A stretch of DNA of 64,000 nt, from positions 95,986 through 159,985 of the forward strand of contig JALHLK010000008.1 in NCBI GenBank assembly GCA_022844565.1, in the 5' to 3' direction. Source of the DNA: Saprospiraceae bacterium. Lineage in GTDB: Bacteria; Bacteroidota; Bacteroidia; Chitinophagales; Saprospiraceae. Below, piece by piece: positions 54,701 through 63,694 of the stretch. The translations under genes were made by a program, and so were the position numbers. Position 1 is the first letter of the stretch. Every line of letters starts with the position of its first letter. The notes beneath the pieces are model-generated. The model was not told where the DNA came from, did not search any database, and saw only the letters and a list, made by a program, of their open reading frames with translations.

Positions 54701-55840
54701 AAAAACTTTTGGTCCCCGTGGTCCTCTAAAATAATCTACTCCTAGCGCAGGAACCTTTCCTCCATACGTATTGACTCCACCAGGACATGTAGCACCTACC
54801 TGTCCATCTACAGCATCTTCATTATACACATAAGCCAAACTTCTTTTTACATCGCAACCTACGTAGTCATCCGTATAACAACCTAAATCTGGGTCAACCC
54901 ACATTGCGAAATAACAATCCACTAAATCTTCGTTTGCTTTATTGATTAGTTTATATCTTTGAAAGGTCATATCATTTACCTCATCATTCGTAGTGTAACC
55001 AAAAGCTTGTACTTGTACTTCCATTCTAATTGCGGAGCCAGCTGTCAATCTGTGAGGCCCACCATTGTCGTTGTAAATCCAAAAAATCATTTCATCAGGA
55101 ACCAATTCCTTAGCTTTTGATCTGTTTTCTGGACCACAATTTCTAATCTCGATATTTGGAAAATCACCATCGCAAGGATCATAAATTCCATCTTCGTTTT
55201 CATCCCAAAATGCCCCAAGTGACTGGTCAGGAAGTTCGAAATTGTATCTTTCTCTCCAATATGGATTGCCTTTACCGGGCCAATATTTTACATTATTGGG
55301 TATAGAGTCACAATTGTAATTCACTCCAGCCGCTTTTGCATTTTCAAAACCAATATTATGTCTTGAAATATCAGTTGCATAAACAGTAAAGAACCGATCC
55401 CAACTTCTACAAACATCTCTTTCTGTAGCTCCTTCTTCATCCAGAGGACCAGGATACCAGTCATAATTAGATGTTAAACTTCTATAAGTGACCCCTGCCA
55501 ACTTTTTATTTCCTGACCTGTCAACTCCTCCTACCCATACACCTCCTGCAAAGATAGATGAAACTGGTAATTGACCCTCCGCAGGTTTTGGCACGATGTA
55601 CAAACCATCATTTCTATCCCACCAAACGTCACCTCCAGTTGATAATCTAGCTCTAACATTATTAACTTGTTGGTCGATTTCACTGATACCTGGAGTACAA
55701 TTTGACCTCAACTCAAGTATTGATCCTTCAGCTTTGATCTTATCATATCCGGGAGGCTTATTTCCTACCATGAGATGAGATAACAAAACAAATATCAGTA
55801 AGCTTGTAATTTTTAATACTCTTGAAATATACTTAAACAT
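51719..55840 (-). CDS. Large secreted protein with T9SS-type C-terminal domain
   Basis: A 1373-residue protein with a signal peptide (ITSLLIFVLLSHLMVGN). The middle is rich in Asp, Asn and Gly and in disulphide-type cysteines, and has calcium-loop-like stretches (FWDENEDGIYDPCDGDF) near residue 210. The C-terminus from about residue 1260 is a sorting-type domain: VVPNPYYAYSAYETNQFANIV, ERALVTIYTLDGKFVRRF, and GIPVASGVYLIHV, followed by a short tail. I recognise no enzyme domain. It lies 30 bp after the TonB receptor and 34 bp before the PorV-like gene, and the three form a cassette. A surface structural or binding role is likely. Confidence 0.8.
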   Translation of the reverse strand: MFKYISRVLKITSLLIFVLLSHLMVGNKPPGYDKIKAEGSILELRSNCTPGISEIDQQVNNVRARLSTGGDVWWDRNDGLYIVPKPAEGQLPVSSIFAGGVWVGGVDRSGNKKLAGVTYRSLTSNYDWYPGPLDEEGATERDVCRSWDRFFTVYATDISRHNIGFENAKAAGVNYNCDSIPNNVKYWPGKGNPYWRERYNFELPDQSLGAFWDENEDGIYDPCDGDFPNIEIRNCGPENRSKAKELVPDEMIFWIYNDNGGPHRLTAGSAIRMEVQVQAFGYTTNDEVNDMTFQRYKLINKANEDLVDCYFAMWVDPDLGCYTDDYVGCDVKRSLAYVYNEDAVDGQVGATCPGGVNTYGGKVPALGVDYFRGPRGPKVFVRNPQTNAFILDANGKKVLRDPTPQTGEVDTLVELGMTSFVYTNNAGVNSPPQPTTDPQARDDEFYNNLRGLWKNGDAVTFGGSGFNPGSTDSVKYVFPSDPNDARGWSMCTANLPNGDRRTLQSTGPLLLQPGATNELIVGVVFAPDLDYPCPDLSRLFNADDIAQALFNNCFDITDGPDAPDICGVELDKEIIIALTNDARASNNAFNKYEEIDLKAPETVADNKYRFEGYKVYQLSDASVSTQELGDINKARLVFQTDVKNGVSEIFNWKSDPNPLPTNANQPVWTYSRMVQGGDKGLENSFLVKEDQFAKENRSLINHKPYHFLVIAYAYNNFGDFDPKEVLGQRTPYLEGRRNVKVYTFTPRPPVYVNLQSKYGEGAEVTRISGEGSGGYFIDLKDGVADNIIKGTPDTKIIYKEGAAPIQVKIFNPLEVSDGKYRLEMVGGFNSTPATCDLNPGVTWKLTEVNSGSVIASESSIDKINEQIIYQKGFSIRIGQVKAPGNDIKGTNGAVGQTITYKDSGKQWLNAITQSNRPNVFGLPSSVFDALEPSVATDPTKFVDPERKLGNMGVGMFTPFNMARWGTPPADQFPFYLSPAWRDGSSNNGFLLNERLGNLRIKDLNNVNIVFTSNKELWSRCIVVETSNPDYYNTAQAPTIGNSRNLEIRNQTSVDKEGNPQPGEPTGLGWFPGYAIDVETGERLNIFFGENSSFTGANARFLTGNNIAGDMLFNPSGQVLSTLNGPLPLSVPLGGQHYVYVTRQKYDGCALLRNGLRNGSLFTTKIDPLSLITWAGMFYGSNTTPMLPISAGLVPNDVTIKVRVDRPFNRNRIVNTIASQRACTVENNNLPVYEFELKGKGVLELAQEEYAGALSKVNVVPNPYYAYSAYETNQFANIVKITNLPERALVTIYTLDGKFVRRFDREERPVKKSGSNPAINASQINPALEWDMKNAVGIPVASGVYLIHVVAPELGEERTLKWFGVNRKFDPTGL

Positions 55841-55870
55841 AGAATATATTTTTTTCTTTTCTTTTTAAAA

Positions 55871-58800
55871 CTAAAAATCAAACATTAAGCCCCAAAACAT
55901 CCTTCTAGGTAGAAAATAATTTCCTGGTGCTACCATTCTCCAATTGTATTGCTGAATAAATGCTTCTACACCTCTATTCGTATTTGCTACTTCTTGGACT
56001 CTTTGCTGACCAAGTGGAGATATTAAGAATCCATCATCTGTTGGAGATCCTGAAGCGCTGAATACATTTCTAATATTTCTAGTATCTAAGAGATTCTGTA
56101 CTCTGAAATAAAAGTTTGCATACAATGGTTTTGCTTCTTTGGATGTGCGGATAGCAAATCTTTTATCAAACCTCAAGTCGATATTGAAATTCCAAGGATA
56201 CCTCGAGCCATTTATTTCTCCAACAAATCCTGTACCTCCAAATTGTTGTGGTAAAGAAGTTTTAGAGTAAGGCCTACCTGAGACAGCTGCTGTAGTCAGT
56301 GCTATTCCAGAATTTTCTAATACTTTAAATGTTCCAATCTGAGGCCCATTGTATTTTTTACCACCTTCAAACCTATAGTCCAACACCGCGGTCAATCTGT
56401 GTCGCTCGTCTGTACCAAGAGGAATCAAATTTCGAATAGGGCCTCTTGTGTTTAGGCCTCTAGAAGAATTGGCATCAGAACCCGATCCACTGGCATATTG
56501 CAGTGTATAGGTCAAATTTACTTCAAGATTATTTACTCTTCTTCTGTCAAATTGAAATGTAAAACCTGTGATGTTTCCAAAATCAAGGTTACCGTAGCTT
56601 TCATACCTTCCTATTGGTGATGGCACAAAGGCATATACTCTATTTTGAATAAGATCTTTCATCTCTTTCTGGTAGCCAGATATTTTCAGAGAGTTGTTTT
56701 CAGATATTTTTTGTTGAAATCCTACTTCATAATCTATCGTTCTTATTGGTCGCAAATCAGGATTGTTGGCAGGTCCAGAACTACTTATATTGTTAAAATA
56801 ATAGTAATCTAGCGGACTCATATAAACATTAGACGGTGGTCTTTGATACAATACATCGTAATGAGCAAAAAATCCTGCTTCCTCAGAAATTGGGAAAGAA
56901 AAAGCCAATCGAGGCATCAAATTAAGTATGGGAGCATAATCTTTGAAAGAAGTATTCACATCAAATTCCGAGCTTTGTATATCCAATACCCTACTAGCTG
57001 GAGTACCTCCTATAGCTCTACCAACATAAGATGGATGTACCACACCTCCATTAAAAATAAGATTGGCATTGGTAATACTTGTACCAGATGTAGTAAACCA
57101 TTCATCACCTTTGCGATACCCTATCACCTCATCAGATTCTGGGCCAGTGACATACACACTGTAGTCATCTTGTACCGAACCAGGTTGTTGTCTCCCAGTT
57201 CGAGTATAAAAATCTTTAGCGTTTTCTATTTCATAAAGAGCATATGGATCTTTAAGTACTTTGGTATTGGCGTCATAATAATCAGCTCTTAACCCCAGTC
57301 TAAATATGATGTCTTTGTACGAAAACTTATCTTGGATATACCCAGCCATGTAAATTGGGGAGAAAGGCGCTACTGGAAAAGTTCTAATCCCATCGGCGTC
57401 CTTTGCTCTAAAGAAATCGTCAAAACTAACTCCCGATTGCTTGTTTCCCAGATAGTCATATCCTTGATAGCTAATTAATCCTTCATTGGTTAGTTCTTCA
57501 GGAGAGAATAAATCTAAGGTCAATAAACTTGGATCAATCCCGTTAATGTTGACATATTGATTCACTCCGACACCTAGTTTTTCACGGATGGCTTTGTAAA
57601 ATTTATCTTGACCACCTATTTGTAAAAGGGTCTGGTAAATGGGTAATTTCTCAATTGCTCCTGTTAATGGATTGAAAATAGAGGTGTCTCTTAATACAAC
57701 ATCTGGATTTATACCCTTTATGTGGTTATTCACTAGCAAATCTGCTGCTCTCCACATACCCCTAGGTGCCACAGACCAATCCCTTAAAGTTTGTTGTTCA
57801 TATAAAAATCCAAACTGTATACTATGTCTTCCTTTCTCTGACCCACCTGGTAGAACGTCAAAGCCTGCACTAAGATTGAGTGTAATCAAATCGGACTCTG
57901 ATTTCGAAAATGAATTATTTACTTGACCTGCGTTTGAATACAAATTATTCCAAACAGAGGTCAGATCTGGATTAAGGATCCCATTAGTGGTATTGTATTT
58001 AGCCATGACACTATTAGCTTCACTTGGCTTAAATTCTCCGTTTACTTGAGTATATCCTAAGTGTCTGTAATCAAGTAATTGATTGACTTCATCAACAAAA
58101 AATCCAAAAAACGGGTTAAACGTAGAAGCTGTGGAGCCAAAGTAACCATAGTTATAAAGTCTATCTTCGTGCCTTGAATCTTCACTTCTTGCATTACCTC
58201 TTTCAAAGCCACCTAATATGTTATAAGAAAAATTTTGGAAAGTAGAAGGTTTTCGAGATTTATCATTAACAAGGTCAATCGCCTGAACACCTAATTTATG
58301 TCGGAGATTAAAGTTCACTCTATATCTTGAAGAGTATTGAAAAGGATTATTCACCCAATTTAAAACAGCCCAGTTATTGGATGGTGAAAATTGAGAGACA
58401 TTATCTACATAATTGCCAGAAACAGAAAAATTTGCTGATTTACCTAATCTTGCGTCTATTTTAGCCACAAGGTTGATGTCTGTAAATCCTTGATTTGGTC
58501 TAACCTTCAATGGACCTCCGATATCTTCTAACGTCAACCTCTCAGCCGATGGTAAGCTAGAACTCCCTAAAAGATAGAGAGGATTCTCCTCAATTTGTCT
58601 AATGATACTTTCAGGCGCTCTATACACTCCCACTGCTGAAGGACTACCATCCTTTTCAGATCGATACTGTCCACTCAATCGGTATCCTAGAATGGTTTGC
58701 TTTTTTTTATTCTTTAAGATAGGACCAGACAAGTATCCCATGCCTAAGTTATATCCGTAAGGAGTGAGGCCTGCTGAAGTTTCAATATCAAAGCCTCCTG

Positions 58801-59473
58801 TTAATTTATCAGAAGGACCTCTTGTAGTGATCGAGATAATACCTCCCGTCACGTCTCCATATTTTGCTTCGATACCTCCAGTAATAATTTGAAGTTGATC
58901 TATTTCTGATTGAGGCACTGATCCAAATGACCTTATACCATCTATCATATACATGGTCTCATTCGTCCTAGACCCTCTGACCGAGGGAGTGCCACCATCT
59001 ATTGTTGACACACCTGCCGAAGTCGCTACAATGGCATTTAAGCCTTTGACGGGCAGCGACATTATTTTTTCACCTGATATAACAGTACCCGTTGTTGTGT
59101 TATCCACATTTACTAAAGGTGCGCGATATTCTGTAATTACTACTTCATTCATAATCACACTACTTTCTTCCAGTTCAAAATTGAGTCTTGTGGTCTGACT
59201 TGCCTTTAAAAGTACGCCTGTCGTCCTATTTGTAGCATAACCTAAGTAACTTACTTCAATATCATAGGTACCAGGCTGCAAGTTAGAAACAAAGTAATTA
59301 CCTTCAATATCGGATTCACTACCTGTTATTAAAACCCCGTTTTTATAAAGGGCTATTGTGCCAAACATGATAGGCTCTCCAGATGTCTTTGCCTTGATTT
59401 TGCCTTCCACTGCTGTTTGTGAAAACAATGTGCTTCCTAGTCCAAGAAGAAAAAAAACATATAAATACTTCAT
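55871..59473 (-). CDS. TonB-dependent outer-membrane receptor with N-terminal regulatory-like domain
   Basis: A 1200-residue receptor. The signal peptide (YLYVFFLLGLGSTLFSQ) is followed by a carboxypeptidase-regulatory-like domain at residues 20-105 (VEGKIKAKTSGEPIMFGTIALYKNG). The plug spans about 115-230 (AIVATSAGVSTIDGG, SVRGSRTNETMYMIDGIRSFG). The barrel extends to the terminal FWGLMFDF. ATG 59473 is preferred to the TTG two codons earlier. No SusD partner follows; instead comes a 1373-residue T9SS-type protein and a PorV-like barrel. Ligand is unknown. By family it uses TonB energy to import, or here possibly to assist the neighbouring secreted protein. Confidence 0.9.
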   Translation of the reverse strand: MKYLYVFFLLGLGSTLFSQTAVEGKIKAKTSGEPIMFGTIALYKNGVLITGSESDIEGNYFVSNLQPGTYDIEVSYLGYATNRTTGVLLKASQTTRLNFELEESSVIMNEVVITEYRAPLVNVDNTTTGTVISGEKIMSLPVKGLNAIVATSAGVSTIDGGTPSVRGSRTNETMYMIDGIRSFGSVPQSEIDQLQIITGGIEAKYGDVTGGIISITTRGPSDKLTGGFDIETSAGLTPYGYNLGMGYLSGPILKNKKKQTILGYRLSGQYRSEKDGSPSAVGVYRAPESIIRQIEENPLYLLGSSSLPSAERLTLEDIGGPLKVRPNQGFTDINLVAKIDARLGKSANFSVSGNYVDNVSQFSPSNNWAVLNWVNNPFQYSSRYRVNFNLRHKLGVQAIDLVNDKSRKPSTFQNFSYNILGGFERGNARSEDSRHEDRLYNYGYFGSTASTFNPFFGFFVDEVNQLLDYRHLGYTQVNGEFKPSEANSVMAKYNTTNGILNPDLTSVWNNLYSNAGQVNNSFSKSESDLITLNLSAGFDVLPGGSEKGRHSIQFGFLYEQQTLRDWSVAPRGMWRAADLLVNNHIKGINPDVVLRDTSIFNPLTGAIEKLPIYQTLLQIGGQDKFYKAIREKLGVGVNQYVNINGIDPSLLTLDLFSPEELTNEGLISYQGYDYLGNKQSGVSFDDFFRAKDADGIRTFPVAPFSPIYMAGYIQDKFSYKDIIFRLGLRADYYDANTKVLKDPYALYEIENAKDFYTRTGRQQPGSVQDDYSVYVTGPESDEVIGYRKGDEWFTTSGTSITNANLIFNGGVVHPSYVGRAIGGTPASRVLDIQSSEFDVNTSFKDYAPILNLMPRLAFSFPISEEAGFFAHYDVLYQRPPSNVYMSPLDYYYFNNISSSGPANNPDLRPIRTIDYEVGFQQKISENNSLKISGYQKEMKDLIQNRVYAFVPSPIGRYESYGNLDFGNITGFTFQFDRRRVNNLEVNLTYTLQYASGSGSDANSSRGLNTRGPIRNLIPLGTDERHRLTAVLDYRFEGGKKYNGPQIGTFKVLENSGIALTTAAVSGRPYSKTSLPQQFGGTGFVGEINGSRYPWNFNIDLRFDKRFAIRTSKEAKPLYANFYFRVQNLLDTRNIRNVFSASGSPTDDGFLISPLGQQRVQEVANTNRGVEAFIQQYNWRMVAPGNYFLPRRMFWGLMFDF

Positions 59474-60113
59474 AAACAATCATTTATTACTATTATCTCC
59501 TTAATTAATTTTAGTTTTGGTTTCTTATGTAAAGTTCAAACCGCTAAGATACATTGAGCAATTCACTTTGAATTAACGTATTTGAATTAAAAATGTAAGT
59601 TTTTTGTTAAAGTGGGCTTGTATAGATAAAAGAATGGTGATTAAAACTATGCTAGGTAGAGTTATGTGTTTAGCTACATGTGAGTAATCTGGGAGGAAAT
59701 CGATTTACAGCACAACATCTCTTTTTTAAAATACGAATGATTTATTTTGAAGTAAACCTTAATTAGACAATCAATTATACAAAGGCAAGAAGAATCGAGA
59801 TAAAGCAAAAAAGTCAATAGGTGAACTCATTTACAGAACCTACCATCTAATCCCTAAAATCTCTATCACATAGTACTCAGATTAACGTGATTTTAAGTTG
59901 CAAAAACTTAAAAGAGCTGTTTGGGAAGGATTTAGGAGTATTTTTTGTTAAGAAGGTTAAGTAGAGGTTAAGTCTTAATAAATTTGCATTTTATAGACAT
60001 TGATTTGTTGGAATCCTTTGTTCTTGTCGAGATTGATGAAAGAGGCAAAGCAAAAAAAGCAATCTGCAAACTTTAATAAAATCTAACTTCTAACATCAAA
60101 TACCTAACATCTT
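59474..60113. other. Long gene-free gap between the TonB receptor and mfd
   Basis: These 640 bp contain no frame longer than short chance ORFs and no RNA gene that I recognise. A 9-bp perfect hairpin, TTTTAAGTT (59891-59899) with AACTTAAAA (59905-59913), lies downstream of mfd; it lacks a T run and is only weak evidence for a terminator. The part just upstream of the TonB receptor start has no full TAnnTTTG box. Unlike the other long gaps this one has no large palindrome. Confidence 0.55.
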
Positions 60114-63100
60114 TTACATATTCTTCCCCACATTTTCCTCAATCAGCATCAAAAGATTTAAAGCCCCCTTTATTGTCCCAACATTTTCCCTTACCAAAAT
60201 CAAAAATGAATTGGTTTGCTTCAATGAAAATCCTTTACTGATGCCTTCTGATGAAGCAAAAGCCATCACACTTTTAAAGGTTGGGCTTTCATAATAAGCA
60301 GATTGTGGATTCGTGACAAAATAAAGCTTGAGTTTTTTACCTTTTAAGACCAGTCTTTCAAATCCTAGTTTTTTACAAACCCAGCGCAATCGGAGGCCAT
60401 TGTACAACTCTTCCACTACTTTGGGTACAGGACCAAATCTATCTGTCAACCGTTCGTTAAAAGTCAAGATATGTTCTTCATTTTCGATTTCGTTAAGTTC
60501 AGTGTACAAACTTAATCTTTCTTGAATATTAGAAACATAGTTGTCAGGAATGAGCATTTCTATTTCAGTGTCGATCTCGACATCGCGCACGTAAGTCCGT
60601 TTTAGGTCCAATTCTTCCTTAAATAATTCTTGAAACTCCGTCTCTTTGAGTTCCATAACGGCTTCTTCAAGTATCTTTTGATAAGTTTCATAACCTATGT
60701 CTGAAATAAATCCAGATTGCTCACCACCAAGTAGATCACCAGCCCCTCTTATGTCTAAATCTTTCATAGCGATGTGAAATCCGCTCCCCAAATCAGAAAA
60801 CTCTTCCATGGTTTTAATTCTGATCCTTGCCTCTTCTGTCATTGTGCTCACAGGTGGAGCAAATAGGTAACAGAATGCTTTGGTATTACTTCTTCCTACT
60901 CTCCCCCTCAATTGGTGTAAATCACTCATACCAAATTGATGAGCATTATTGATGATGATGGTATTTGCATTAGGGATATCTAAGCCTGTTTCAATAATGT
61001 TGGTAGAAATCAACACATCAAATTCTCCATCGATAAAAGATACAAGCGTTTTCTCTAGTTGATCAGACTCCATCTGACCATGAGCAACTTTTACTTTAAC
61101 CTCAGGGCACATCTTCTGTACGATAGCGGCTATGTCAGGCAGAGAATTTACCCTATTGTGAACAAAAAATACTTGACCACCTCTATTGATTTCATAATAA
61201 ATAGCATCCTTTACCAATTCTTCACTAAACACTCTTCTTTCGGTGTGTATAGGTTGCCTATTGGGTGGCGGTGTTCTTATAATCGATAGGTCACGAGCAG
61301 CCATAAGGGAGAATTGTAAAGTTCTCGGTATAGGCGTTGCGGTCAAGGTAAGTGTGTCTACATTTACTTTAAAATTACGCAATTTTTCTTTGGATGCCAC
61401 ACCAAATTTCTGCTCTTCATCTATTACCAATAAGCCTAAATCTTTGAAAGAAATTTCTTTACTAAGTATGGCATGTGTACCGATAACAATATCAATCTTG
61501 CCTTCCTTAAGCTTTTGATAAATTTCCTTTTTCTCTTTTGTTGACCTAAATCTATTGATATAATCGACGGTAACTCCAAACTCTTCAAGTCTACCTTTGA
61601 AAGTTTTGTAATGTTGCAAAGCGAGAATTGTAGTTGGTACCAAAATGGCTACTTGCTTACCATCTACAGCTGCCTTAAATGCTCCTCGAATAGCTACTTC
61701 AGTTTTACCAAAGCCTACGTCCCCACACACAAGTCTATCCATGGGGTACTCCTTCATCATATCGTCTTTCACCGCTTGACTCGCTAAAGCTTGATCGGGC
61801 GTATCTTCGTATAAAAAGCTAGCTTCTAGTTCGTTTTGCAAATATCCATCAGGCGAAAATGCAAACCCTTTACTGGCTTTCCTTTTGGCATACAGCTTGA
61901 TAAGTTCTTTGGCTATATCTTTGACCTTAGACTTTGTTTTCCTTTTTAGGTTTTTCCACGCGTCACCACCGATTTTACTTAACATCGGGGGCGTACCATC
62001 TTTTCCAACGTATTTCGAAATTTTATGAAGAGAATTTATCCCTACGTACAAAATATCATTATTGGAATAGATCAATCGTACACTTTCTTGGGTATGACCC
62101 GCGATGTTGATTTTTTCAAGTCCTGAATATTTCCCAATGCCATGATCAATATGAACCACAAAATCACCAACTTCTAATTCTCTCAACATTTTGAGATTGA
62201 TAGCTTGGTCTTTAGTAAACCCTTGTCTCAGTTTATACGTATGGAATCGATCAAATATTTGGTGGTCCGTATAAAAGGCAATTTTCAACCGATCATCTAT
62301 AAATCCTTCATGTATACTCGTAGAGACTGGACTCCATTTGACAGATTTATCTATATCGTCAAAAATAGCATAGAATCTCTGAACTTGTTTTTTATTATCC
62401 GCAAAAATATAATTGGTAAAACCGTTGGCAGTATTGGTATTAAGATCATTGATGAGTAATGAAAAATTGCGGTTAAAACTGGGCTGTGGCCTTCCATACA
62501 TTACGATGGTGTCATCAAGATTTTCTCCCTGTATTGGGCTTAAGATCACTATTTTAAAACGACTAATTTGTTCCATAACTTCTCCTGGATACATCAAAGC
62601 AAGTTGATCCATCACCACTCTGATCTCCTGATTGGTCTTACTATCTAGCGAAGCATTAAATTTCTGAAATGCTTCAAAAGAATCTTGCAACTTATTTACG
62701 ATCCATTGTATGTTTTCAGTCCATATAACTGTATCATTCGAAAATAATTCAAAAAATGACACCTTATCTTGTCTACTAAAATTAGCATTAATGTTAGGGA
62801 TAATGTCTATCCGATCAACTTTCTCAATGGATAGTTGATTGGTTGGATTAAATATTCGGATACTTTCAATTTCATCATCAAAAAGTTCTATACGAAAAGG
62901 CCATTCGTGTCCAAAATTGAAAAGATCGATGATACCACCTCTAAGCGAAAAATTTCCAGGTTCATAGACAAAATCAGTTCTATGAAATCCATAACTAACC
63001 AAAACCTCAATCATAAAGTCAATATCGAGGGTATTCCCCACTTTCAACTCCATTTTGTTTTTTTCCAAAATACTTGGATCCACAATCTTCTCAAAAAGTG

Positions 63101-63482
63101 CTTCGGGGTAGGTGACGATTACCTTTTGATCTTTATCAGATAAAATATAGGCCGAACATTCCGTACGTTCAACTGGGTTGTTGTTGTCCAATTCTTCAAA
63201 AAAATTAGGCCTTTTGAAAGAGTCGGGTAAGAAATGAGCCTTGGTAGTCCCAATGTTATTGATGTTATTTAAAATGTATGCGGCGTTTTCTTTATCACGA
63301 GCCACATATACTTGAGTTCCTTTATGGTTACTTACAATAGAAGAGAGTATAAACTCAGATTGACTACCTGCCAGTCCTTCAAGACCGATGGTTTGGACCT
63401 TAGAATTATACAATTTTTCACAAAGATTGACAACCCTTTTATCTTGACTATAAAGCTCAACTATTTCTTTGGTACTTGCCAA
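60114..63482 (-). CDS. mfd: Transcription-repair coupling factor Mfd
   Basis: A 1122-residue factor. N-terminal UvrB-like domains contain the conserved LRGGIIDLFNFG near residue 178. The RNA-polymerase-interacting domain near residue 450 begins FVVHIDHGIGKYSGLEKI. The translocase follows, with Walker A GDVGFGKTEVA near residue 586, VIDEEQKFG near 690 and TATPIPRTLQFS. The C-terminal TRCF domain ends in the last 100 residues. It displaces stalled RNA polymerase and recruits UvrA. No in-frame ATG lies near the N-terminus; TTG at 63482 (M-A-S-T-K-E) is the most plausible start, and the next ATG is about 140 codons in. It stands alone. Confidence 0.96.
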   Translation of the reverse strand: MASTKEIVELYSQDKRVVNLCEKLYNSKVQTIGLEGLAGSQSEFILSSIVSNHKGTQVYVARDKENAAYILNNINNIGTTKAHFLPDSFKRPNFFEELDNNNPVERTECSAYILSDKDQKVIVTYPEALFEKIVDPSILEKNKMELKVGNTLDIDFMIEVLVSYGFHRTDFVYEPGNFSLRGGIIDLFNFGHEWPFRIELFDDEIESIRIFNPTNQLSIEKVDRIDIIPNINANFSRQDKVSFFELFSNDTVIWTENIQWIVNKLQDSFEAFQKFNASLDSKTNQEIRVVMDQLALMYPGEVMEQISRFKIVILSPIQGENLDDTIVMYGRPQPSFNRNFSLLINDLNTNTANGFTNYIFADNKKQVQRFYAIFDDIDKSVKWSPVSTSIHEGFIDDRLKIAFYTDHQIFDRFHTYKLRQGFTKDQAINLKMLRELEVGDFVVHIDHGIGKYSGLEKINIAGHTQESVRLIYSNNDILYVGINSLHKISKYVGKDGTPPMLSKIGGDAWKNLKRKTKSKVKDIAKELIKLYAKRKASKGFAFSPDGYLQNELEASFLYEDTPDQALASQAVKDDMMKEYPMDRLVCGDVGFGKTEVAIRGAFKAAVDGKQVAILVPTTILALQHYKTFKGRLEEFGVTVDYINRFRSTKEKKEIYQKLKEGKIDIVIGTHAILSKEISFKDLGLLVIDEEQKFGVASKEKLRNFKVNVDTLTLTATPIPRTLQFSLMAARDLSIIRTPPPNRQPIHTERRVFSEELVKDAIYYEINRGGQVFFVHNRVNSLPDIAAIVQKMCPEVKVKVAHGQMESDQLEKTLVSFIDGEFDVLISTNIIETGLDIPNANTIIINNAHQFGMSDLHQLRGRVGRSNTKAFCYLFAPPVSTMTEEARIRIKTMEEFSDLGSGFHIAMKDLDIRGAGDLLGGEQSGFISDIGYETYQKILEEAVMELKETEFQELFKEELDLKRTYVRDVEIDTEIEMLIPDNYVSNIQERLSLYTELNEIENEEHILTFNERLTDRFGPVPKVVEELYNGLRLRWVCKKLGFERLVLKGKKLKLYFVTNPQSAYYESPTFKSVMAFASSEGISKGFSLKQTNSFLILVRENVGTIKGALNLLMLIEENVGKNM

Positions 63483-63507
63483 TTCAACTATTTTCTCTAA
63501 TAAACTG

Positions 63508-63515
63508 CAAAAGTA
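63508..63515 (-). promoter_or_regulatory. Candidate -7 box of mfd
   Basis: The minus strand reads TACTTTTG, matching TAnnTTTG, 25 bp upstream of the proposed TTG start. This supports the start position. Confidence 0.45.
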
Positions 63516-63606
63516 ATTTTTTGTTAATACTCTTTGTGTGTTAGTGAAAGATTAATGAAATAAAAGTAGGACATTAAGCTATGGGCATAGATAATCCCAC
63601 ACATAT

Positions 63607-63646
63607 AAAAAAAACCGGTTGATAGAATTAGATCCTACCAACCGGT
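63607..63646 (-). terminator. Intrinsic terminator of the T9SS-tailed gene at the right edge
   Basis: ACCGGTTGATAG (63614-63625) pairs with CTACCAACCGGT (63635-63646) in a strong 12-bp stem with one mismatch. On the minus strand it is followed by a run of T residues. It lies 48 bp after the stop of the partial gene. Confidence 0.8.
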
Positions 63647-63694
63647 ACACTCACTTACTCAAAAAAATTTTATTGCTACTCTCTCCGAGATGGC

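Noticed and set aside
59474..60113. Search for an RNA gene or small protein in the 640-bp gap
   Set aside because: No cloverleaf, no conserved RNA motif I recognise and no coding frame with plausible composition; only a 9-bp hairpin without a T run.
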